A DNA stretch of 64,000 nt from Chelydra serpentina. Lineage: Eukaryota; Chordata; Testudines; Chelydridae. The translations under genes and the position numbers were made by a program. The DNA lies in assembly GCA_037349315.1 (NCBI GenBank), contig JBAIAC010000059.1, forward strand, positions 26,878,501-26,942,500, read 5' to 3'. The notes beneath the pieces were generated by a model. It made no database searches, was not told where the DNA came from, and saw only the letters and a program-made list of their open reading frames with translations. Positions 55,053 through 64,000 of this stretch are shown in pieces; within the stretch, counting starts at the first letter, position 1, and each line of letters opens with the position of its first letter.

Positions 55053-55400
55053 CAGGGATCAAATTCCACATTCTGAGTTGCTCATCATGAACTAAATGAG
55101 TGAAAAGAGTTGGTGAGGTGATCCTGGCAAGATCAGCTCTGCTCTGTGCTCTGAAAGAGCGATCACCCTGCCTGACAATTCAGAGGTTATTCCTGTGCAG
55201 AGAGGTCTCAGGCGGGGGCCCTTACAGCACCAATAGCATGTGATCACATTTCAGCCCTGGAGACACCACCTGCTGAGTGCTATGAGCTAGCAGTTGGAAT
55301 CAGCCACTACTCACAGCCTTGCCCCATGAGGGACTTGAATCTACTTGTTCCTGAACAGCTTCACAGAGAGAAGAGAAATTGGTGGCAGCCACAAGTGGAG

Positions 55401-56551
55401 GGCCTTGACTTTAGCAAAGCTTTTGATACAGTCTCCCACAGTATTCTTGCCAGCAAGTTAAAGAAGGGTGTGCTAGATAAATGGACTATAAGGTGAATAC
55501 ACTGGCTAGATCATAGGGCTCAACGGGTAGTGATCAATGGCTCCATGTCTAGCTGGAAGCTGGTATCAAGCAGAGTGCCCAGGGGTGTGTCCTGGGGCTG
55601 GTTTTGTTCAACATCTTTATTAATGATCAGGATGATGGGATGAATTGAACCCTCAGCAATTTCACAGATGACACTTATCTGGGGGGAGAGATAGATATGC
55701 TGGAGGGTAGGGATAGGATACAGAGGGACCTAGACAAATTGGAGGATTGGGCCAAAAGAAATCTGATGAGGTTCAACAAGGACAAGTGCGGAGTCCTGCA
55801 TTTAGGAAGGAAGTATCTCATGCACCGCTACAGGCTGGGGACCGACTGGCTAAGCAGAAATTCTGCAGAAAAGGGCCTGGGGATTACAGTAGATGAGAAG
55901 ATGGATATGAGTCAACAGTGTGCCTTTGTTGCCAAGAAGGCTAACGGCATTTTGGGGTGTATAAGTAGGGGTATTGCCAGCAGATCGAGGGAAGTGATTA
56001 TTCCCCTCTATTTGGCATTGGTGAGGCCTCATCTAGAGTACTGTGTCCAGTTTTGGGCCCCACACTACAAGAAGGATGTGGAAAAATTGGAAAGAGTCCA
56101 GTGGAGGGCAACAAAAATTATTAGGGGGATGGAGCACATGAGTTATGAGGAGAGACAGAGGGAACAGGGATTATTTAGTCTGCAGAAGAGAAGGATGAGG
56201 AGGGATTTGATAGCTGCTTTCAACTACCTAAAAGGGGGTTCCAAAGAGGATGGATCTAGACTGTTCTCAGTGGTACCAGATGACAGAACAAGGAGTAATG
56301 GTCTCAAGTTGCAGAGGGGGAGGTTTAGGTTGGATATTAGGAAAAAACTTGTTCACTAGTAGGGTGGTGAAGCACTGGAATGGGTTCCCTAGGGAGGTGA
56401 TGGAATCTCCTTCCTTAGTGGTTTTTAAGGTCAGGCTTGACAAAGCCCTGGCTAGGATGATTTAGTTGGGGATTGGTCCTGCTTTGAGCAGGGGGTTGGA
56501 CTAGATGACCTCCTGAGGTCCCTTGAAACCCTGATATTCTAGGATTCTATG
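55401..56551 (+). mobile_element. 5'-truncated CR1 LINE
   Basis: Starts in the reverse transcriptase at [12 protein letters not shown], passes the polymerase box (FTDDTYL, with frameshifts before 55697), then an open frame 55697-56359 and a shifted C-terminus to 56465, ending with GATTCTATG at 56550. Copy A lacks it at 28285, so it inserted after the duplication. Same subfamily as the 7333-11178 element. Confidence 0.93.
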
Positions 56552-57819
56552 AATTGCGGGGAGAAGGGTATGTTGGGAGGTAAGAGAATGGCGCAAGTAC
56601 TGAGAAGGGAAGGGAGCCATGTTGAAGCAACGCATGCACATGTGTGGATATAGAGACACAGAGACAAAGGTAGGTGATGCCAGGAGCCAGTGCACAGGGG
56701 GAAGGGAACACAGTGTGAGCTACAGGAGGTAGCAGGGCAGAGGCAGGAAGGGGAGCAGCAGGATAGGAATGGAGAGGAGGAAAAGAGGACAGCAACGGTA
56801 GAAGAGAGAAGAAGGAGCTGGGCAGGTGTGATCAAGAGCAGGGCAGGCAAACCTAACTAGGAGGCCATGCTACAGCCCAGAAGGACGTACAGCAGCTCTT
56901 CACTGGGTATGGGTGCAACCCATTGGCCACACAGAGCACCAGCTGACAGAGGCAGATAAGAAGGAAGATCTGCTGCTTTGTAATTCCAAAGGGTTTGTAG
57001 CACCCAGAACTGCCACAATAGCAGTGCCAGGGTGTGGTGTTTCTACACTAGCTATCTGGCTAAAGGACAATTATTTTACCTTGTGTCCACACACAGCACT
57101 TCAGTCTAGATTTGCAGTTGAATGGTCTTCTGTGTGCCTCTCCCAGAGTTTTTGGCACAGCGATGAATTGTGAGAGCAACCAAGCAAGGCATTCTGAGAG
57201 CCCTAGACAATTATAGGAGATGGTGTCAAATGCCCATAACTCAGAAGGCACTGTGACCATTTCCATAACCTACTCCGAAAATGGCATCCCAGGTGGACAA
57301 CCAGAGTTCACTGTCTGCTCAGAGCAAAGTTGGAGAGCGCGTAGAAGTGTGACAGCACAAGCACCAAGAAACCTGAGCATCCAGGGCCTGGTCCCTCCAC
57401 AGCGCATGCACACACACACACACACCTACCTCCCTTTGGGAGCAAGGGATCATGTACTCACCCAGTCCCTCATCAGCTGGCCCCAGGCTATCAGCAGTAC
57501 AGGCACAGGGATGGAAATTTAGCCCCCTGTCTGATTCCATTGAAATTAACCTCTCGCAGGCCCAGAGAAGAGAGAAGCCACAGGAAAAATATGCCATGGG
57601 CCTTCCCTTCCTTAATCCTGACGCCCCAGTAGGGGGGGATGGACTAGATGACCTCTTGAGGTCCCTTCCAGCCTTACATGTCTGTGACTCCTTCAGGGAG
57701 CCTGTGGCCAGCTGCAGCCCAGAATCCCCATAGCAGGCCCAGAAAGTGTCCTGATGTGACTGTTTATAGCTCAACCTGCCTTCCTTTCAGTCTGCCTGCA
57801 TTGTTGCCAATCATGGGAG
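56552..57819. other. Copy B host sequence matching 28290-30190
   Basis: Colinear with copy A apart from the hAT element found only there. A CA dinucleotide run lies at 57409-57424. No exon seen. Confidence 0.6.
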
Positions 57820-58111
57820 CAGGGCCGGCTCCAGGCACCAGCGCAGGAAGCGCGTGGCTGGGGCGGCAAGCCGCGGGGGGTGGAGTGACGGTTGCTGTGA
57901 GGGTGGTAGTCAGGTAGCCTTCAGTGGCATTTCTGCGGGAGGTCCGCCATTCCCGTGGATTCGGCGGTGGGTCCGCCAACAGCGCGGGACCAGCGGACCT
58001 CCCGCAGGAACACTGCCGAATCCATGGGACCGGCGACCTCCTGCAGAAACGCTGCCGAAGGCTGCCTGACTGCCGTGCTTGGCAGCGGCACAAATCATAG
58101 AGCCGCCCCTG
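57820..58111. mobile_element. hAT-type MITE, absent from copy A
   Basis: Termini CAGGGCCGGCTCC and inverse of CAGGGGCGGCTCT; flanks CATGGGAG and CAGAGGAG are a poor target duplication. Copy A at 30185-30200 reads through TCATGGGAGCAGG without it. Interior repeats CGGCGGGTCCGC..-type blocks. Confidence 0.8.
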
Positions 58112-58369
58112 CAGAGGAGCTGGATACTAGAGGTCTGTCCCCCTCCCAGAGCCACCTCCTACAGAGCTGGGCTTCTCCCCTTTGAATCCTCCCCAAGGGT
58201 CTCACATGCCTGGCAGGTGCAGCAGGACAGGGCTATTTGAGCTCAAAACAGTTCCTTAGCTTCTTCCTATCTGGTGCAGAGTCCAGACACTTCATCACAC
58301 TAAGCAATGAGAAGGGGAAGAGTTAATTGTCATGTTACTCAAATCTGACTTGGATTTTTGCTTTTAAAA

Positions 58370-59775
58370 TAATAAAATGTGCAGCTCTTTTCATCAGTAG
58401 ATCTCAAAGTGCTTTACAAAGAAAGCCAGCATCATCACCCCCATTTTACAGAGGGGGGAATGGAAGCACAAAAAAGTGAAGTGACTTTGTTTATGGTCAC
58501 TGTGATGGTGTACCCCATAAGACTTTATGGGAAGATGCTTATAAATGTATATATGATGTAACTGGAATATGTTTTATGCTACATGTGCCATGTAACATAT
58601 CTCTGTAAAAGTTATGATCTACTGAATCTATTCCTCCTGGTTGTATGCATGTTTCATTTTTGTAGTTGAAGTTATGAATATTGGTTGTATATTTGCCGGT
58701 TTTATAAATAGCCTCTGTAAGAGCATTGGCTCAATGGCTGGAGAAAGGAATGTGCAGGTTAAGAGCCTAATCAAGAAACTCTTAAACAGATAAAAGAAGT
58801 TGCAGACACCAATCCACATTTGAGCTTGGCCAAGAATGTGGCTGGGCTGTTTACTGAGTTGTGCATGGACATGTGACTTGCCCATGTGACCCCAAAACTC
58901 CATTTTGTAACTGGATGCTACACAGGGAAAGGGAGGGGTGTCCAGCCAGAGGAGAAAGTCTATTTAAACCCCTGGGCGACCCCTCCATCTTGTCTTGAAC
59001 TGGCTAAAGAGAGAGCTTCTCCACCCCTCAACGACACACCTGAAAGAGACTGGAACAAAGGACAAGAACAATAGGGGGTGTGAGCGATTGCTGGACCCAG
59101 GCTAGGAGGACCATAGCCTGTAAAAGGAAGTTTCCTGGAACTGGTGAGGTTTTTATGTGCATTTAGTGTGATTAGACATAGACTTGCGTGTTTTATTTTA
59201 TTTTACTTAGTAATTCACTTTGTTCTGTCTGTTACTATTTGGAACCACTGAAATCCTACTTTCTGTACTTATTAAAATCAATTTTAACTTATTAAGTACC
59301 TGGAGTACGTGTTAGTAGCTGGAGGGGGGCAAACAGCTGTGCATACCTCTCTATCTGTGAAATAGAGGGCAAACTATTTATGAGTTTACCCTGTATAAGC
59401 TTTATACAGGATAAAACGGATTTATTCAGGGTTTGAACCTCATTGGGAGTTGGGCACCTGGGTGTCAAAGGCAAGAATACTTCCTAAGCTGCTTCCAGGC
59501 AAGCCTACAGCTGTTAGAGGAAGTGGTTCAGACCTGGGTCTGGGTTTGCAGCAGGCTAACGGGTCTGGCTCAAAACAGACAGGATTCGGGAGTCCCAAGC
59601 TGGAAAAGGCAGGAAAGCAGGGGCAGAAGTAGTCTTGGCACATCAGGTGGCAGCTCCAAGGGGGTTTTTGTGATACTAACCCGTCACAGTCACCCAGCAG
59701 CAGAGCCAGGAATAGAACCCAGGTTTCCTAAGTCCCCAGCCAAGAGTCTACCCACTAGGGAACGCTACCTCTCTA
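58370..59775 (-). repeat. MIR-type SINE, split by a solo LTR
   Basis: 58370-58500 carries the antisense-read MIR body (CCCATTTTACAGA, then GAAGTGACTTTG), and 59694-59775 the tRNA-like part (GGAATAGAACCCAGGTTTC). The LTR at 58501-59688 sits between them with duplicated GTCAC. Confidence 0.82.
58501..59688 (+). mobile_element. Solo LTR
   Basis: 1188 bp, TGTGATGGTG...CCCGTCACA, 5-bp target duplication GTCAC (58496-58500, 59689-59693). The MIR around it rejoins cleanly when it is removed. CTATTTAAACCCC near 58960 could be its TATA region; ATTAAAATC near 59273 a weak polyadenylation signal. Confidence 0.92.
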
Positions 59776-59952
59776 TGTTACAGAGGTTTGTTTTAACTGC
59801 CTGGCAGACACTTGAGAGAGAAGATCTCTGATAAAAATGAGCCACTCCTGCCCCTTCAGCTAACGGCTGACTGCGGGGCGTGATCCTCTGTCCTGCATAA
59901 AGGCATAGAGGTTGCCATTGCTACGGACTACGTGTCAGGCAATAATTTAGTA

Positions 59953-60262
59953 CAGGGGTCGGCAACCTTTGAGAAGTGGTGTGCCGAGTCTTCATTTATT
60001 CACTCTAATTTAAGGTTAAGGCATGCCAGTCATACATTTTAACATTTTGAGAAGGTTTCTTTCTATGTCTTTAATATATAACTAAACAATTGTTGTATGT
60101 AAAGTAAATAAGGTTTTTAAAATGTTTCAGAAGCTTCATTTAAAATTAAATTAAAATGCAGAGCCCCCCGGACCGGTGGCCAGAACCTGAGCAGTGTGAG
60201 TGCCACTGAAAATCACTTTGCGTGCCGCCTTTGGCACGTGTGCCATAGGTTGCCTACCCCTG
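59953..60262. mobile_element. hAT-type MITE
   Basis: CAGGGGTCGGCAACCT...AGGTTGCCTACCCCTG with a perfect 8-bp target duplication ATTTAGTA (59945-59952, 60263-60270). Confidence 0.94.
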
Positions 60263-60270
60263 ATTTAGTA

Positions 60271-61544
60271 TGAAAAATGGCATCAAGGATGTGATCATGA
60301 AAAAGGCAACAGATCTCAGCAAGGGGCACCAGGAGAGGGGCAGCCATGGAGCACGGCACACTGTATGCCCTTTACAAAATGCAGATTGGGTCTCCCATCT
60401 TCTGGTGTTACCAGATGCTATTTGGCTGCAGTTTGGAAAAGAAGCCCTCCTCCCCTCCCCGCACTGACTGCATAGAACATGGGACACCCTGGAGATAGGG
60501 ATGTTCTAGAACAGTCAGAAAACAGGACTGACCCCCCCCGCAACTCAATCTGTCTTCTGCTTTCAAGTATGAGGAAAAGGCCACCTCTAAAGTAAGCTCT
60601 CAACCAGACCACTCACATCCTAAGAAGAGAATGAGGCTGGTACAACATGGAGGTCACAAGGTACAGAAGAGCAGAGGGTTTGTTTTTGGCTGTCACACCG
60701 ATCAGGTGGGGCCCCCACCTGCAGCCATCTGCTCAGCACCCACAGGACAGTCACTGGTAAGCATAAAACACTAGCCCCTCAGGCTGGCTCTGGCAGACAG
60801 CTCTCTAGTCAGTTCCTGGCCCCACCCAGGCTTCTCTCACACTGAAAACTGGATGTCCAGGCTTCTTCCCAGCCAGCTCACCTGGGGGGTAATCCCCTTT
60901 TAACCCTTCCCTCCAAGCCCCACCCCCTCTGCAGGTGTAGCAAGGCAGGGCTAATTAAGCCACAGCAGCTTGATAATCCTTTCCTGGCCAGTGTGGAATT
61001 TCCACACTCTGTCACGGCCCATTCCTGCCCCAACAACTGTATGTCCAACAACTTCTCCAATAGTCCTGAGGCTCTTCCTAAAACATCTCACCCCTCTGCA
61101 TTGTTTTCAATAATTTCCTCTCTTTTTAAAAGACTGCATTGTATGAGAAAGATGTAGAGGTATCCACCCAGAGTGTAATGAATCTTTATCTATTGTCACA
61201 GTGTGTGAACTAGTTTAGGACTCTCCCTGAGGCCACTTATCCCTTATGGGGTGGGGTTCTGTTGCAGTTGCAGAACTGAGTTTTGAAAGTGCTTTAAAAT
61301 TCACTTGTGTAATTAGTTTATCTGAAAATTGCCAGGCCACTAGAAGGCCAGGGTAGAGTTTATGGTTCACATTTGGACTCATTTGGTCAAGGGGTTCTGG
61401 AGTTACATCATTCCCCATCCGCCACATAAACAACCTTCTTTCAAAATGCAATAGTCTTCTAACACTTTTTTGCACAGAGCTAGGGAAAGCCCAGCCCTCC
61501 TCCTGCCCAGGCCAAACCCACCAACAAATAGGAGCTCTTTGGGA
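60271..61544. other. Copy B host sequence
   Basis: Unassigned to about 61040, then matching 41048-41560 of copy A. No exon recognised. Confidence 0.5.
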
Positions 61545-61797
61545 ACTGCTATACAGAGATAAAAAAAACTCATAGGTGGCCCGGGTCAGTTGACCCAGGC
61601 TCTTGAAGGTCCAGCTCTAGGGATGAAAAACTGCAGTGTAGACATACAGTGAGGGTGGAGGGTGTCAGGTACTTGAAGGCCTGACATCTACACAGCAATT
61701 TTTAGCTCTGCAGCCTGAGTGCCGCGAGTCCAAGTCAGCTGATCCGAGCCAGCTGCGGCTGCGCCACAGGGCTTTTACCACCGTGTAAACATAGCTG
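61545..61797. mobile_element. MITE inserted only in copy B
   Basis: Ends near GGTGGCCCGGGTCAGTTGAC and ACCGTGTAAACATAGC; shares blocks with 52853-53172. Copy A joins AAGCTCT directly to CTGTGTCTCACTC (41541-41560). Confidence 0.65.
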
Positions 61798-62904
61798 CTG
61801 TGTCTCACTCAAGCCCAAACTCTGTGTGTTTGGGGGTATTTTAATTGTTGTACAATGGGGCCTGCAAGTGTGTTGTATCCATGTGAGCAAGTCAGTGGCC
61901 ATGAGGAGAATGAGTTCACTACATCAGACTTAACTAGAGCAGCATCTGTCTGGGTACATGGGACTCCTGCTGGGATTTCTGAAAAAGCCAAGTGACCAGC
62001 CATGTCCTTAACCATCTCTCTGTCCTGCTCCTCTGTTTGTCATTCTCACCTGGATGTTCAGGGTCTTTTGTGCACACCTACAGCACCTTTCTGAAAAAGC
62101 CATGAGCATCCAGAGTATGGGGAAAAAACAAACAGCACATGTACACACACACACACGCACACACTTTAGCCAGCCAAACTCACTTTGCCAGCACTAGCTT
62201 CTGAAAGTGTTGACTGGAATGGATCAGAAACTGGGATGATGAAAAAATGTCTGTGAAACATGCCTGAGAACTCCCCTCGCCCTGGAGAATGGGAGAATTC
62301 TTGTGTGTGAGCACAAACTCTAAAGTGCAGCATTATGTCTTGATACATGATGCTGACACAAATGTACATCCAGGATAAACAAATGTTGAAGAAGGATGCA
62401 GAAAAGGCTGATTTAATAGCTGTGGAATTGTGTAACGCTACGAAAAACCCAAATAATTTTTTTCGGAAAAATGAGGCAACATACAACTGTGACTGAGCTA
62501 TTGGAACAGAATGGCAATTCCCCCACTGGATCCAAGGAGTGCCTTGAGTCTTCCCCCTCTCCTAAGAGAATGAAAATGAAGGTTACCAGACCACTGCATT
62601 CCATAATCCCATAACTCTCCCTTCCCTGGGCTCTGACCCCCTTCCTCCCTCCCACACCCTTCCCCCCACAACTCCCCCACCCTCCAAGGTCAGACCAAGC
62701 ACAGAGCAAATCCAGCTCCCTCAAGATGGTCCCTATCCAAAGAGCTCACAATCCCAGTTGCCTGCCAGAGGTCATGGGATCTGTCTCGCTGCCCTGCCCA
62801 CTGATCTCGGTGCCAGTAGATGCTTTTTCCTTGGGGGAGGGGAGGAGAAGCTCTGGTGCAGTCAGTAGCCTGGTCTGCTCCCCTCACACTCCACTCACAC
62901 TGTG

Positions 62905-64000
62905 TGTGACATTACCCAGGGTACAATCTGGACTGCTGAACAGCTGTCCCCTCATCTCTCCAGCCTGGGATGCCTTTTACACTGCTTTGCTGTGAGAGCT
63001 ACCATTCCTCATGCTGGTCACACACAGTCTTCAGTGTGCAAAATTGCTCCCAGCTATGTTACATTAATGCTCTGCCAGCGACTCATGCATTGTATTGCAC
63101 AGCGACACCACCAAATTCCCAGTCCCGTCTTGTACCTCAGAAATGTGTAGTGTGTACTGCTCAGCACTCTACTGGACAATGCAAGTTCCTAGAAAGTCCA
63201 TCATTTCATCAAAGGAAACTGATATGCACAGACCCTGTTATCTCAAGTGGTTCCCAAACACTTCAATCCAAACACACTGGTTTAGATAAAGCTATAAAAT
63301 GAGTTTATTAACTACAGAAAGATAGATTTCAAGGGACTACAAGTAATAAGGCATAAAAGTCAGAATTGGTTACAAGAAAGTAAAAGTAAAACACAATTAA
63401 TGCCTAGCTTAACAAGCTATGTGAATTCAAAGCAAAGTCTCGCTCATCACATGTTTCAACAGTCTTACAGGCTGAATTTCTTTCAATCAGGATCCCTTAC
63501 CCAGTCCAGTGCTGCTTCCTTTATTCTTCAAGTGTTGTTAATGCCGTGGATAGAGAGAAAGGGAGGAATAGTTTGGGGTGTCTGCTCTCCCTTCCTATAG
63601 TTCTTTCTATTCTTCAAGAATCATCTCCAGCTGAGGTTCAGGAAATAGAAAGTCTGTGTAGATAGGAAAACCCCAAGCTCTTTCTTTGTCAAGATGTAAA
63701 TTTTTTGCCCATATCCGCTTTCCTGATGAAGAGTGGCCACTTAACCAGGTGATGATGCACTTGATTCCGTTGACACCTGGCTGAAGCATCAGATTCCTTT
63801 GGTCTCTGAGGGACTAGTGTGTGGAGTACTTATAACTTTACATGCAGCGTTGCCACACATATTTTACCAGGATAATAATGATCAGCAAATTATGAGTTTT
63901 CAAATGATACCACACAAGGCATACTTTGTACAAAATGTATCATATTCCAGTAAAGGGGTGAACATAGGAATACATACTGCCACAGACTCCCAATGTTTGG
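62905..64000 (-). mobile_element. Antisense ERV LTR-like element, cut by window edge
   Basis: Begins TGTGACATTACCC exactly where copy B stops matching copy A. It continues as one unit with GAGTTTATTAACTACAG, GGCATAAAAGTCAGAATTGG and CCACACAAGGCATAC blocks, which I recognise as a dispersed turtle LTR/ERV-type repeat in antisense. The other end is outside the window, so length and target duplication cannot be read. Confidence 0.55.

Larger units (their letters stand above)
55053..62904. repeat. Segmental duplication copy B
   Basis: Counterpart of copy A (see 27941-43580). It has its own CR1 (55401-56551), hAT MITEs, solo LTR and a MITE at about 61545-61797. Homology ends exactly where an LTR-like element begins at 62905. 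Confidence 0.85.

Overview
This is vertebrate nuclear DNA, most likely from a turtle (a crocodilian is the main alternative). The clues are several CR1 LINEs ending in ATTCTATG-type octamers, a tRNA-derived SINE with a CR1-like tail, many hAT and Harbinger-type DNA elements, long endogenous retroviruses, and intron-rich host genes. No bacterial-style gene organisation is present.

Host genes are sparse and all on the minus strand. A pyrin-domain (PYD) first exon lies at 2382-2655. Two 171-bp leucine-rich-repeat exons of the NLRP type lie at 44883-45053 and 53911-54081. The PYD exon is downstream of the LRR exons in transcript direction, so the window shows the start of one NLRP-like gene and the 3' part of an upstream neighbour, i.e. 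part of an NLR array. An imperfect segmental duplication (about 27.94-43.58 kb versus 55.05-62.90 kb) lies around these exons, and its copies act as empty sites for one another's transposon insertions.

1-2 kb holds nested CR1 elements. 4.99-21.73 kb is a nest: an older solo LTR split by a 15.9-kb class I-like (gamma/epsilon-like) provirus with two LTRs, 4-bp target duplication, gag, pro, pol and env. That provirus is itself split by a nearly complete CR1 (7.33-11.18 kb), a short CR1 (14.27-14.94 kb) and a second solo LTR of the same family as the outer one (16.63-17.47 kb). 21.7-27 kb holds an old CR1 cut by a Tigger-like element and hAT MITEs.

29.4-40.6 kb is the most unusual region: a near-perfect palindrome with 2949-bp arms and a 434-bp spacer. 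Its outer arms are host sequence shared with the duplication. Its inner arms carry an unidentified sequence with CCAAT/TATA promoter modules, degenerate repeats and a 42-codon ORF behind a splice acceptor. One arm is interrupted by a complete Harbinger transposon (33029-37919) with open transposase and two-exon Myb/SANT-like genes in convergent orientation.

The remainder (41-64 kb) is intronic or intergenic sequence with hAT MITEs, Tigger-like elements, three LTR insertions, a SINE, MIR fragments, a CR1 and a hammerhead-like dispersed repeat. Family names come from recognition of motifs, termini and target-site duplications read by eye; no database search was run.
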